A stretch of DNA of 64,000 nt from Oscheius sp. JU75 (GCA_037178855.1 JASJZC010000005.1:11098001-11162000); one strand, 5' to 3'; positions 33,339-45,661 are shown, counted from the stretch's first letter. Notes: a model not told the origin generated them from the letters alone. Made by a program: numbers and translations.

Positions 33339-36300
33339 TCATGATCGCCTAGTTTCACGTCGACTACTGCTACGTGTGGACTTCTCGCGATCCCTTCTTT
33401 TCTCCTCCTCGTTCTCCTTTTCTCGCTCCCGTCTTTTCTCCTTCTCACGACGTTCCCTTTTCTCCCGTCTCTCTCTGTCCCTCGGGTCGTCGATGATGTT
33501 CCTCACATCGCCATTAATAGAATTCCTTTGCTGAGTCGAGAGGGAAGGAAGAAAGTCCATCATTTGCTTCTTGAATTTTTCGGCGAGATCCTTTCCGTGG
33601 AAGTCCATGTACTCATTGAACTCTTCCAAAGAGAATGTCGTTAGAATCGCCTGAAACCCGAATAATAAACAACTTTTTTGAGACGGTAGATACCGCAAAG
33701 GCAGCTGTCCGCAAATGGGCGAGAGCTTCGTACATAGACTTTTTCATATTCGGATCGGTTTTCCATGTTTCTCGGCTGACCAGCTTGAAAATGATGTTGG
33801 ATAGGAAGCCATCCAAGGCGGGACACTGGAAACAGCTGATTTAGTTTTGTCTCTGTCTTTCGTTCTCACAAATTTTAAAGCCAAACGGGAGTTAGCTTCG
33901 TGATTAGCGATACCGAAAACCAAAAAAAAGGCGAGAAACAGAAAAGTTCTTCGGTGGGGATCGAACCAACAACCCTCGGTGACGTTTGAACTCCAGACAA
34001 GAGTGCTATCCATTGGCCATTAAGGCAGGCGCACCCGTACCGCCTTTTTTTTTCGCATGCGTGACCGAATTGTTAAAGCGCTTGTCTGACAATTGGAAGG
34101 TCAGGGATTCGATTCCCGCCGGATACATATGATTTTCCAGCTGTATCTTCTACCTTTTCATAAACGATTCCCAAAGTCGAATAAAAGAGAGGAGGTGGTG
34201 GGTCCATCTCCAGAAGTCTCTCCAGAGCTGCTGCAACCGCATCCTTGGTCAGACTGTCCAGAAGACATCGGAGACTTTCGACCAAGGTGCTCATTTCCTT
34301 CTCATCAGCCGGCTCCATTTTATGGTACTGATACAAGATATCCATTTGAGTGAAGAGAGGCTCTTCATTGTCTAAAATCTTTTGTATTCATGTACAGAAA
34401 TGAGCCCTACGTTTCCCGTTCAAGAGCTTCTTATTGACGGCAATAACAATCTTGGCAGCCTGTGGCACCATGAGGAATTTGGGCAGGAGCTGAATGACAT
34501 CCTCCTTTGTCATCGAGTTCAGGATCGGAATCAGGGAACGGGGATCAATTTGTCTCTCCTCGTACAACTTTTTGAAGCGGTCTCCGAGTTCTCGTGTGGC
34601 TGGTTCTGAAAATTTGTTGTTTTCAGTAAAACACGAGTAGAGTACCTCGTTCTGTCAGGACAGAAATAACTCTTGCCAAGAGAGTCTCAGCTCCATAGGG
34701 ACATTCCTCGACCAGCTTCAACATGTAGTCATTGTGCATTCCAATGGCTCGAATCGTCTGATCGACCAGATTGTTATGGATGACCTCAGACTTGAAGGGA
34801 CGAGCAGCCTTAGCATAAGCTGCCGCGAGATGGTACAGGAGAGATGGGTCGGTCGGAATGACCGAGGTGTAGATGGCCAGAGCACACTTGATACTGCTCT
34901 CTGTCCATTCGGTGGGGCCGTTCTCTTGAAGAGGGACGAACCAAGCTGGAGGCTTGTCATCAGTACAGCGCTCAATCATCTCGACCAGCTCAGCTCGCAA
35001 ATCCTTCTGCAGGAATAAGACTTCGGATAGCTCTTGGACCAGCTTGATGCATCCTTCTCGGATCTAAAGTCAAAGTTTTGAACACTCTGGCTATCATTGG
35101 TACCTTTTGAAGACCGGCAACGGTTTCGGTCACAACCTGGCTACCTTGTTCGACGTCGTAGAATCCTAGTTGAAGAAGAAGCTGGAGCAGTTCTTTCCTC
35201 TGCCGATTTCTGGTCAAGATCAGTTCTCTGACTGCTGTCATTCCATAGGAACCGTAGGTCTGGAAAAGTTGGAATGAAGAGAGAGAGAGAGACAAAAAAA
35301 CAGAGACAGAGCGAGGAGAACAAAAATTCTTTCCCGTGGCCGAGTGGTTAGCACACCCGTCTAGTAATAGCGCCCCAGATTCGGTTCCCGCCGTGGACGA
35401 AATTGTATCTTTCCCGTTTCCAGGGGTTTTCAAGTGCGCTGTACACGATCTTGCTATTAGTTTTTCTCCAAAATGCTTTCCTAACCGAAAAGATCCCCAT
35501 GATTGCTCATTTCATTCCCCCTAGTTCAGAGACAGAGACAGAGAGACAGAGAAAGACTTCTTACCGGATCAATGCAGGCGAGCTTCAGCCACTGAAGTGC
35601 CTGTGGTGTGATATGGGGCGAGTCCAAGATGACTTTGTAGAAGACTCTGAAATTAGAACCATTGAATTTACTTTCGAAAAACTGACACTTCCTTGTGCAG
35701 GCCGTTTTGATGGAAATGCTCGAGCATTCCACACAGAATTCTGTTGTAGTGATCCAAACGAGTCTGCTTCTTTGTCTTTTCCTCATCTGGGTTAAGTTTC
35801 ACACAGAACGAAAAGCCCTGGTACTGGGCGTAGAGTTCAGCCAGCCAGAGCAGAGCCAGCTCGTTTCTCTGACGATGGTCTTGAGCAATGAACTCGGTCA
35901 ACATCTTCTCGTATTTGTTCCCCTCCTGTTGGTATCTGGCAGTCAGACGGACCAGAAGAATGTTGTGCAGCTGCTGCTGACCACCTTGAATGGCTCTGCC
36001 TAAAAAGTTCGTTTTAAAATATTTTTAAAAAAATTATTTACGCTCCGCGTCCATGACTCTTTTGTAGGACATGGCGAACAGTTCACGGGCCTCTTCCTTG
36101 GAGAGTTCTTTCGTTGCCGAAATGATATCGAACTGCTGCTTGACTTTTGGAGCGACAGCAACCTGAAAAGGTGTTTATCTCTCTGTCTGCCTTCGTCTTC
36201 CTGTCTCTCTGTCATTCGGTCTCTCTGTCTTTCTGTCCCTCTGTCTCAACTCACCACAGTAGGAGGCTTGAACTCCATTTTTACCGATGCCTTTGAAGTC

Positions 36301-38184
36301 GAAGCTCCAGTGCTGACGAACGGCGTCGGTGGAATAAGTTGACCATCCTGTCTGGCAGCCTGTCTCTCTGCGAAACCATGGGTAAGTATCAAAGGAGCCT
36401 CTACCATTTAATCTTTTCAGCTTTTCCTTTTTCATCTGTTCCGCTCCCGGGCCCAGATTCTCAGCACTGCACTGGGTAGCCAGCATTCGGGAAAGATGTC
36501 TCCTCTGTCCCTCAGTTCCAGCTGCAGCGATTGGAGTATAGCTGGATGCAAAAGTTGATGGCATTTCGTCGGGAAGGGTCATAAGAGAGATTATCACAAG
36601 ATTCGTGGTCACATTGGGAGTCAGTCTCTCGTAGATGAACTCAGCTGTGATGTCAATGGCTGTCTGTCTGAAGCCTAGGGGTGGCAAAAGTGGACTAAAT
36701 GACTCACTGAGATGACTCTCCCACAGCCTCCTCGACTTTTATCTTCTCGGCAGTGTATTCCTCATCGTCCTCGTCATCATCCTTGCCCTTGTCGTCAACT
36801 TTGGTCCTCTTGCTGGACGTCGAAGGCTCATCTGCCTTCCTTTTCTTGATTCCCGACAGGTTTCGACTCTGTTCCTGAACTCAAAATTAAAAAGTTTGAT
36901 AAGCCAAATCTACGTTAGCTGTGACACCAAGATCCGTCAAAACAGTAGCTACTCGAGCCTTCAGAGATTTGTTGGCCTGAACTGTCGGATGTCTGTGGAG
37001 TCTCAACAAATGGATTTTCAAATCCTTCCTCACAGATTTCACCTAAAGTGACTCCTTGACCAGAAAAAGAAAGAATAGGTACCTGACTCGTCCCCAAAGT
37101 AGGCGGCAAGTTATTGTTCAGGGTCTCGATACATTCCAGGACCACCTTGACGAATTCTGTCCTCTGACGAGCGATTGTGCAAAGGATTGAGATCACGACC
37201 ATGAGATTCTGAATTTTTGGCCTAGGATGAAAAAATAACGAGGCAGACTTGAGCAGAAATGTGAGGAAGAGAAGCCTGATCGATGAGAGACCGCAAATTG
37301 TGTTGTGCCTCAGCCTGCATCTTTTTGTAGGAAATGAATCGGTGGTTTTGGGGAATGTCATTCAGACACATCAGATCGCCTCTGCCCGATTCGCTTTGCT
37401 GAAAACAATCAGTAACGATGGAATGATCTCGAAGCATACCTCTGTTTTTGTGGACTGAGCAAGGATGACAGATTCGAGGAACTTCATGGTCATAGTACGT
37501 ATTCTAAGAGTCGCATGATATACGGGGAAAAACAATAACTTACCCCTCACTTTCAGTGTCCAACTTCTGCATAATTCGTCCTTTGATGAAGGAGAAGTTT
37601 TCCCAGAACTTGGACTCGGAATCCTTGTTATTGCCAGCTGCCCATTTGAGAATGTATGGGTAGAGATTGGCCATAGCGGTAATGATCTGAAGGTAAAGTA
37701 AAACGTAAGACGATAGAATCATGTCTCTGTCTCTCTTTCTGTCATTCTATCTTCCTATCTCTCTGTCTATCCGTCTCAATGTTGTATAACTAACCTTCTT
37801 GACTACCATCGAACTTTTGTCGTTAAGATTTAAAATCAACGTAGCCACAGCTTTCTTCATCACATCGATATCTTTTTTACAGGCTTGCTCAATAAACGAA
37901 GTGACAAAGCATTTGACCTCATTATCTTTCACGCTCATGTACTCTAGCATTTCATCAAGGAAATTGTCCAAAAGATGTCCTGATTGGGCTCGATTCAGTA
38001 GCAAATGTTGGGCCTGGAAGTCAATTTTTATGAAAGAAAGGAAAAATATAACCACCTCTCCCAAATACTTCAATTTCTGTTCAGTTCTCTGGGAGTTGGT
38101 TGCTGCTTTGAGAGCCGCAGCGACCAAATCTGCCAAAGATTCATTGTCGTCGAGGAGTTCTACCTGATCGTCGATTCCTGCCAT
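33339..38184 (-). CDS. sympk: Symplekin
   Basis: This is the scaffold of mRNA 3'-end processing that links CPSF, CstF and Ssu72, and also acts in histone pre-mRNA cleavage. ATG 38184 gives MAGIDDQVELLDDNESLADL, then the N-terminal HEAT-repeat domain (LLLNRAQSGHLLDNFLDEML, CFVTSFIEQACKKDIDVMKK, NLYPYILKWAAGN, WENFSFIKGRIMQKLDTESE). The middle contains RFISYKKMQAEAQHNLRSLI. The conserved C-terminal symplekin domain includes PDEMPSTFASSYTPI and TRNRQRKELLQLLLQLGFYD. It is followed by MIERCTDDKPPAWFVPLQEN, SLLYHLAAAYAKAARPFKSE and HNDYMLKLVEECPYGAETLL. The protein ends in a charged arginine/glutamate tail (RERREKRERREKEKRRERE) and stops at 33339-33341. About 20 short introns are present. Two contain twin-tRNA elements (33876-34127, 35330-35530). 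It is divergent from the SNF2 gene at 39135. Confidence 0.9.
33876..34127. repeat. Class A twin-tRNA element A1, in symplekin intron
   Basis: The left part AAGCCAAACGGGAGTTAGC is followed by a minus-strand tRNA-like module whose B box GGTTCGATCCCCACCG complements about 33951-33966 and whose A-box side is TGGCCAATGGATAGC (complement near 34005-34019). The plus-strand module GTGACCGAATTGTTAAAGCG (from 34061) ends with B-box-like GGATTCGATTCCC at about 34106. The two heads are back to back around GCGCACCCGTACCG. Confidence 0.75.
35330..35530 (+). repeat. Class B element, forward half only, in symplekin intron
   Basis: A box GTGGCCGAGTGGTTAGCACA (from 35336) and B-box-like GATTCGGTTCCCGCC (about 35379) are followed by the class B tail CCAGGGGTTTTCAAGTGCGC through CTCATTTCATTCCCC. 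The reverse module is absent. It is flanked on both sides by AGAGACAG microsatellite. Confidence 0.7.
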
Positions 38185-39134
38185 GGTGACTGTCTGAAAT
38201 GAAATTTACTGATCCAAGAACAGATTCCAGAGAAGAGAGTGAACCTGAAGAGAAACAAAACTACGAATGTTTCTTAGTTCGAAAAGCAATGCCGTCTTGA
38301 AAGTAAGCACCGCTTTAGACATCGTCCAAATACCGCTTTCATGTTTTCAAAGGACCGCTGGTTAGGAACGGAGCTCGCTTACTCCGGTTACGAGAAATAC
38401 CTAAATATACAGAGAAATAGACTAAAAACTGAGTTTCAAATACTATTCATTGGTTCCAATCTACTTTAGGCGTCGGATTAGAGATGTGACAGAGACAGAG
38501 GGGTAGAGAGACAGAGAGACACACAGACACAGCGATACAGCGACACCGAGATAGAGAGACAGAGAAGCAGAGAGACAGTAAAGGATCATATAATTTCTTA
38601 CCTTTTTTTTTAAAAGAAAATCTCTAGGAGATCTTTGTAAAAACCAGAGGGAAGTAATTGTTGTCGAAACTGTTGTCTGGAAAAGCAAGTTAACATTTTC
38701 AAGAAAATTTTATTACAGAAACTATATCAAAAGCAATATTCCAAAGAAACAAAACACGTAGCGTCGAAAATCTTTTCGAAAATGAGCTTCTTTTATTGCT
38801 GTCACTGTATTGATTTTGCCACGCTTCTTGGTGGAACTTTTTCCCAGAATACACAACTTTGCAAGATGTTTACGAAATGACAAAAACTTCGTGCTTTGGG
38901 GGATGACGGAGTCACTCTCTCTCTCCTCTGTGTCATTCTAGCACATTCTTCGAGCACGCCCAAACAATCGGCCGCCGCACTCTCTGCCTATTTTCGCTCC
39001 CACGCTGGCATGCCATAAAATCCGCTCCTCATTCACGATGAGAATATTAGTTTCCGATTTCTTATTTTTCCCTCAGTTTACTTTTCTGGTTTTATAACTA
39101 TTTTTGGAGTGAAAACCGGTCAAGAAGAATCCAG
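38185..39134. other. Divergent intergenic region
   Basis: About 950 bp separates the start codons of symplekin (minus) and the SNF2 gene (plus), and may act as a shared promoter region. A (GAGACAGA)-type microsatellite runs 38483-38578. Confidence 0.5.
38483..38578. repeat. Imperfect AGAGACAG microsatellite
   Basis: Near-continuous units of GAGACAGA, GACACAGA and GATAGAGA. Similar stretches occur at about 1865-1935, 11690-11705, 40505-40600, 43000-43070, 49365-49450, 50910-51020, 56230-56275 and 59430-59520, and the complementary TGTCTCTC form in genes on the other strand. All lie mostly in introns. Confidence 0.8.
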
Positions 39135-42100
39135 ATGACGGCAAAGGGGGACACGGCCGTGTCCTCCCTGATTTCGACATCATACTCAATGGAAAAGTTG
39201 AAAAATGAGGAGGATGAAGGCGGTAGGCTTCGAAATTTGGCGTCAAGACTTGAACACATTTAGAAAATGAGGAGCTCAGCAGGCCTTCGAGTAGATTATC
39301 CACCGAGAAGCCGGCTGATTCGCCTGATTCCAAAGGTGGGTGGGCTTTTCTCTTGTTTCTTGTCGAGTGAGCCCGATTATTCGAGAAAATATCTGCGTTT
39401 GACTCTCACGGATTCAGACAAGAATGGAAATCCATAGTCAATCGAAAAGTATAAGAGTCTCTTGCAGATAATCTCCCGCTGACCATGAAGGTTCCCACAG
39501 TCACGAAAAAGTCGCGGAAGAGGAAGAATGTGCTGTAAGTTTTCTATTGCCTTCTTCTGAAAAGCTTCTTCAGTACAAATTACGATGATATCATGTTGGA
39601 TCAGGCCGCTACTGAAGCGCAGAGGAAGGAGAAGGAGAGATTGGAGAGATTGGAGAAGATTGAACAGACGGTGAGTTCCGATGAGAGATAGTTCTAGGAC
39701 TTTTCTTCTGACTTTCCACCCATTTCCCAGTAAATCCGAACATTTCTCTTTGATTTGAATCCAAAGACGTTATGAAACCTCTTTTTATGCCAAAACACAG
39801 TCATCCTAAGAGATAAGAGAGAAATTGGAGCCGCTATCACAATTTCAATTTCAAATTTTTAAAGGTATCTAACACCGATCATATCGCTCAAGTAGCTGCA
39901 CTACAGCCTCTACCCATCATCGATCTGACCGACAATGACTTTGTAAGTTCTTACTTTATCGTTTCCGATCCAGTGCAAGAGGTGGGATAGAGTAAAATAA
40001 GTTAGTGACAACAAAGGACACCCGCCTGAGAATCCAGACATAACAGTCGCGGACCACTGGGAGAAAATCAGTAGAAAAAACGTCAGGAATGGTTTTTCAG
40101 TGCATTGTTTTATCTTCTCACGGACAGTTTCATGAGTCTAGCCCCACGCCCGTTTTATTTTGTTTGTTGAACAGGCGGGAAGTCATGAAACGGTTTCTGA
40201 ATGAGGGTACCTGGCCCTAGTACCCTTCGATACAATTTTTTGCTGCCTAAATGTACGCGGCTCTCACTTGAACCGAAGAGTCGCAAGCATGATGAGTAAC
40301 ATAGTGTCACTCGAACTGTTTTGTAATTCAGGCTGTCCCAGTTCCTCCTAATAGTCTTTCATTGCAGATTTTCGATGATACCCAGCAGTCTATGAACTCT
40401 TACATCAAGCCAGAAGTCATAGACCTCTCTTCGGATGACGATGACATCCAGGAAGTCGGAACCTTTAATCGAGCCGCTTACTTTGGTAATATTGTCTTTT
40501 CAGCGAGACATTGAGACAACGAGACAGTGAGACAGAGAAACAGAGAGACAGAGTGACAGTGAGACAGAGGAACAGAAAGATAGAGAAACAGAGAAACCGA
40601 GAGTAACTTCACAAGCAAAAAAATTTAAGCTGAGCGGAGGATGAGATATAACGTGCCCGAGAAAGAGAACCCTGTGCTCGACGCAATGGAAAAACAGCAG
40701 AGGCTGGAGGAGGAGAGGATGAAGAAGAAGGAACATCTACTGAAAGACATTGAAAGACAGGACTTCTCTGCACAGGGACGACTGATTGTAAACAAAGGAC
40801 ACCCGCCTGAGGATCCAGACATAACAGTCGCGGACCATTTGACTCATCGGCTACAGCCTCATCAGTTAGGAGGAATCTGTTTCATGTAAGAGTTTATACC
40901 GTTTTTTTCGTAAAGTCAGTTTAGGTACAACAACGTGGTTGAGTCTCTGGAAGAGTACAAGAAGTCGCCAGGGTTTGGCTGTATCCTTGCGCACAGCATG
41001 GGACTTGGAAAGACGCTTCAGGTAAGAACGGGAACCTCTTCATTACATTCAGCCTGTAACGGAGGTCAATTTCGTGATCAGCGACCCCGAAAACCCTAAA
41101 AAAAAAAATGAAAATCGAACATTTTGACTTCGGTGGGGATCAAATCAACAACCCACCGTGACGTTTGAACTCCAGACGAGAATGCTATCCACTAGACCAT
41201 TGGAACCGGCGCACCCGTACCGTTTCCGAATTTCGCATTCATGGCCGATTAGCTAGCGTACTTGTCTGGTAATCAGAAGGTCCGGAGTTCGAATCCCGTT
41301 ATATACAAAATATTCCTGGCTTCTGCCTCTCTGTCTCTCAGAATAAAACAAACATCCGACTTTAGAGAACTTGAATTAGATAACTCTGTTTCAGATTGTT
41401 ACCTTCACAGATGTCTTCTTCCGAGCCACTGGAGCCCATAAAGTTCTGATCATCGTGCCCATCAATACGATCCAAAACTGGTGGAATGAGTATGACAAGT
41501 GGATGCCAAAGACGGATGAGGCCGGAAACAAGATTCGGAACTTCAACGTCTACATCCTGGGAGATGCTGTGAAGACTTTCGACCAGAGAGTGACTCTTTT
41601 AGAAACTTGGACACGAGAGGGAGGAGTCATGATAATTGGCTACGACATGTTCCGTCTCCTGCTTCGATCAACTCAGCCCAAAAAGAAGAAGACGAATAGG
41701 CCGAAACTGAACTTTTTGAATGGACAGAGGGTGAATCGTATTTCTTTTCTCTGACCGTCTCCTTTCTAGATCCGGGATCATGGTGCTGACGATACTGACA
41801 GTTTTGACCAGGGGTTCACAACTGGTGGTCGAGTCAAAAAGGAAGCCAACGAGGTGATCCGACAAGCTCTTCTGGACCCTGGCCCGGAGCTAGTCGTCTG
41901 TGATGAAGGTCACAAAATCAAAAATCTCAATACTGACATATCCATGGCGCTAGGAGCTATTAAGACAACGTAAGTTGATTTCCATTTTTGATCTATTTAA
42001 AACTTTAGGAGACGAATCGTATTGACGGGATACCCTCTCCAGAACAATCTAATGGAATATTACTGTATGGTCGACTTTGTCCGACCGAAGTATCTAGGCG

Positions 42101-45100
42101 AGAAGAAGACTTTTTCTATTATGTTCGAACGTCCGATCAAGAATGGATCTTGTGTGGATGCAACGAGTGGTAAGGGTCTCTATGTCTCTATGTTTTTCTG
42201 TCCTGTCTTCTGACCTCTGTCTCTCTGTCGTTCTGCTTCTGTACTTCTGTATCGCTGTATCTCTGTCCTCTGTCTCTTCAGAACAGTGTTTCGTTGCAGC
42301 CGACTGGAAGCTAGCCGCTCAAAGAACCCACGTCTTGATCGAAAAACTACGAGGTTTCGTCCAGAGAAGGACTCACCATCTGCTCAAGACCATTCTGCCT
42401 CAAAGCAGAGAATATGTACTCTTGCTGAGAAAGAGTCCTCTGCAACATGCCCTGTACAAGTAGGCTTTTTTGAAATTCATCATCCAAACATAACGTTCAG
42501 AAACTTTCTCATTTACGCCCAGTCCGAGATCCGAGGCGGAAGCAGTGTCTTCAATCCACTGAAAGCTTTCGCAGCCTGCTCGAAGATTTGGAACCATCCG
42601 GATGTTCTTCACAAGACTCTGGAGGCTCGAAAGGAGAAAAAGAGAAAAGAGCTTGAAGCGGCACAATCTTCCTCCTCGAGTAACTCCATGACAGCCTCGC
42701 CTTTTGGATCTCCTACTACAACTGCAATTGTTCAAGGTCTTGGGCTGAATAGGAATCACATTTGGCCAGGATTTGGAGGCAACGAACTGTACGTTTAAAC
42801 CTCCAAGATGCAAAGTTTTAAATGTTTTCAGAGAGATCGGAGAGTTTGATGACGATGGATCCTGCTCCATTCAGTCTGTGAAAGAAAAGAAGGTGAAGAA
42901 GGCCCCAGCGACTATTTTCACAGCTCTGATGGAAGAAGAAGGAATTGACATGGATATTGAGAATGGTCTCAAATATGATTGGGTTAGTTCATGAAGACAG
43001 AAAGATAAAAGGCAGAGAGAGGGGAACAGATGAGACAGGGAGACATAGAGACAGAGAGTCCGAGACAGACCAAACAACACGTATTTTTAGGCTGATATCG
43101 CTATGGGCTACCACGAACCAGGAGTACTTGAACACGGCTACAAGATCAAAATAGCCATGGACATCATTAATGAGACGATTGCTAACGGGGAAAAAATCTT
43201 GCTCTTCAGTCAGAACTTAACAGCATTGGATCTCATTGAACAGTATCTGCAGAAGGAGCTCAAAGAGACTGGAGAGAGAAAATGGACGAAGAATCAGACA
43301 TATTTCCGTCTAGACGGCTCCACGAATGGAATTGAGCGTGAAAAACTAATCAAACGGTTCAATGGAGAACAGACAGCAAACCTATTTCTGATTTCCACCA
43401 GGGCTGGTTCCCTGGGAATCAATTTGGTCTCCGCCAATCGATGTATCATTTTGGACGCTTGCTGGAATCCGTGTCACGATGCTCAGGCTGTCTGTCGAGT
43501 CTATCGCTATGGTCAGCAGAAGGAGACCTTTATTTATCGCCTGATCATGGACAATTCAATGGAGAAGGCCATTTTCAATCGACAAGTCAGCAAACATGGT
43601 CTGCAACGTGAGTTAGTAGAGTCACTGTCTCTCTGGCCCACTCATTCTTGCTAATTTTGAAGCTAAACGGAGGTCAGCTTTGTGATCAGCGACCTCGAAA
43701 TCTCTAAAAAGTGGTAAACCAAAATTTTTGCCTCGGGGATCGGGCTAACCTTAGCGACGTTTGAACTCCAAACAAAATGCTATCCACTAGGTTATTGAAA
43801 CCAGTACTCACGTACCATCGCAGAAATTTTCCGCATGTGTGGTCGAATGGTTTGCGCGCTTGTCTAGTACGCAGAAGGTCCGGGGTACGAGCCCCACCGG
43901 TTTTTATGGTTCCTATCTCTCTGTCTTTGCCACTTCCCTAGTAATGGAAATCTTTTTCAGAAAGAGTCGTCGACGATGCCAAGGTAAATGCCAATGTGAC
44001 CCAAAAAGAGCTTGAGACTCTACTCCTGTACGATGTAACTCATCTGGTGTGGTTTCCATTGTACCATTGTTTAGGAATCAGCAGATACTTTTGTGAAAGA
44101 GCACGATACTTCTGATTGGGGTATTGAGGATATCATCCTGAAGAAAGTAATCGAAAAGAACAAGAACATGCTGTCCACTGAGCCATTCCTCCACGAGTCT
44201 CTGATCATCGAGCGGGAGGAAGGACTTAGTGAAGAGGAGAAGATGGAAGCCAAGGTCATGTTCGAGAAGGAGAGGATGATGGAGGTGAGGAGAGGCTTCT
44301 CAGAACTTTCTAGAAAACTCATTCAGACAAGTTCTCGTGGAGGAGCAGATGTTGTCCAGCCTATGCGTCCCACAAATTCTATGCCAGATTCGAATCATTG
44401 GCCAGCTATAAACGGAATGCCGTCTCGTCCATCTCTAAGCATGCCGTACAATCACTCATTTGGGAATGATGGAAATGGGTACCAGAATCCAATGGGTCAA
44501 CCCTCAATGAGCAATGGAATGTATGGACAGCAATTCATGCCTAATCAAATAACTTTTCCTCAGTCATCGCAGCAGTTCCCGTACCCTGTAAGCTCGTTTT
44601 CAATCCTTGAGACAGCAACGATTTTCAGCCAACTACGTACGCTAATGTATCGACCAACTTTCCGGTCAACAACGGATACCAGCACTTCAACAATGATTAT
44701 GGAAATCACTTTGGACAGCAACCAGTGGTGACCAGTTATGATCAGTCGGGACAGAACTATCAAGGTAAGTGACTGTCTCTGTCTCTCTGTCTTTCTGCTA
44801 ATACAAAACTCTTTTTTCAACTCCAGCATATACATTCTCGGATGGTACCGAAGCCGTCCCAAATCTCACCTTCCCTGGTGCATGTCGAGCAACTCTTCTC
44901 ACCATGAATGCTACTGGAAGCATGCAAAAGATACTCTTGGATCGACGTGAGTTTCGATTCTTCCTGTAAAGAACTTGTTTCAGCCCTGGTCCTCGCGAAC
45001 ATGAGCCAGATGAATCGTCCGACCCGACTTGATGCTGGTAGTGAATGCACAATCATCCGCTCTGGTCACAAAGTTTTCCTAAAAACACTGAATGGAACTG

Positions 45101-45661
45101 TCCTGGATGCTTCGAACACAGTTTTTGATACAGGTAGGCTTCAGAGGAAAAGAAAGACAGAGAGACAGACAGAGCGGTAAAATTAAAACTAATAAATTGT
45201 CTTCGGTGGGGATCGAACCAACAACCCTCGGTGACGTGCAAACTTCAAGCGAATGCGGTAATTTTAGGCCATTTGGATTGGAAGGGGCGCCCCCGTACCG
45301 TCTCGGAAAAATTCTCTCGCGTTGTCGAGTGGTTAGCATACTCGTCTGGTATTCTTGCGACCCAGATTCGATTCTCGGACAAAACTATCGTTCATGTTTC
45401 CAGAGGTTTTCAAGAGCGCTGAACAAGCTCATGCAATTAGTTTATCTGCAATATGATTTCCTAACCAAACAGTTTCCCATTGTTGTTCATTTTATCGCGT
45501 ACTGTAGATCGACGTTCATAGAGACACAGACAGAGCGACAGATAGGGAGTCATTAGCCAAATTCAGCCAATATACTTCCATTTGCCATGGATCAACCGAT
45601 GTCACAACAAATTCCTCCCTTGCCACAGCTCGGTCCCACGGACCTTATTGAACTAGATTAA
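39135..45661 (+). CDS. rad54l2: RAD54L2/ARIP4-type SNF2 ATPase
   Basis: This is a SNF2-family DNA translocase of the ATRX/ARIP4 branch, nuclear, likely acting on chromatin or trapped protein-DNA complexes. ATG 39135 ([16 protein letters not shown]) leads into acidic exons ([18 protein letters not shown]). The ATPase core begins [17 protein letters not shown]. Motif I is [13 protein letters not shown] (about 41000), motif Ia [20 protein letters not shown], motif [14 protein letters not shown] (DEGH, about 41895), motif [15 protein letters not shown]. The helicase C lobe has [58 protein letters not shown] and [18 protein letters not shown]. After this lies a glutamine/asparagine/methionine-rich tail and a conserved end domain ([20 protein letters not shown]). 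The protein ends [12 protein letters not shown]. Introns hold two class A and one class B twin-tRNA elements. Confidence 0.92.
40010..40056 (+). repeat. Partial exon duplicate inside an upstream intron
   Basis: AACAAAGGACACCCGCCTGA and the following bases to GCGGACCA repeat the exon at 40791-40837 with one visible mismatch in 47 bp. The copy lies in the intron before the next two exons and is not in a usable exon context. Confidence 0.8.
41050..41308. repeat. Class A twin-tRNA element A2, in SNF2 gene intron
   Basis: The left part ACGGAGGTCAATTTCGTGAT is followed by the minus-strand module (B box complement GGATCAAATCAACAACC at about 41137; A-box side near 41190-41200). The plus-strand module is ATGGCCGATTAGCTAGCGTA (from 41240), with B box GGAGTTCGAATCCCG at about 41284. 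Confidence 0.75.
43650..43905. repeat. Class A twin-tRNA element A3, in SNF2 gene intron
   Basis: The left part AAGCTAAACGGAGGTCAGCT is followed by a decayed minus-strand module (GGGGATCGGGCTAACC) and the plus-strand module GTGGTCGAATGGTTTGCGCG (from 43840), with B box GGGGTACGAGCCCCACC at about 43883. The order is as in A1 and A2. Confidence 0.7.
45178..45545. repeat. Class B twin-tRNA element B3, in last SNF2 gene intron
   Basis: The minus-strand module (B box GGTTCGATCCCCACC, complement near 45205-45220) is back to back with the plus-strand module GTTGTCGAGTGGTTAGCATA (from 45320) with B-box-like AGATTCGATTCTCGG. The tail runs to GATCGACGTTCATAGAGACA. The block 45284-45535 appears identical to 47806-48057. 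Confidence 0.8.

Noticed and set aside
41236-41308. Possible functional tRNA genes at the A/B-box sequences (also 17484, 35336, 34061)
   Set aside because: Arms do not form a full cloverleaf, anticodon loops are deleted or irregular, and every copy sits inside the repeat family.
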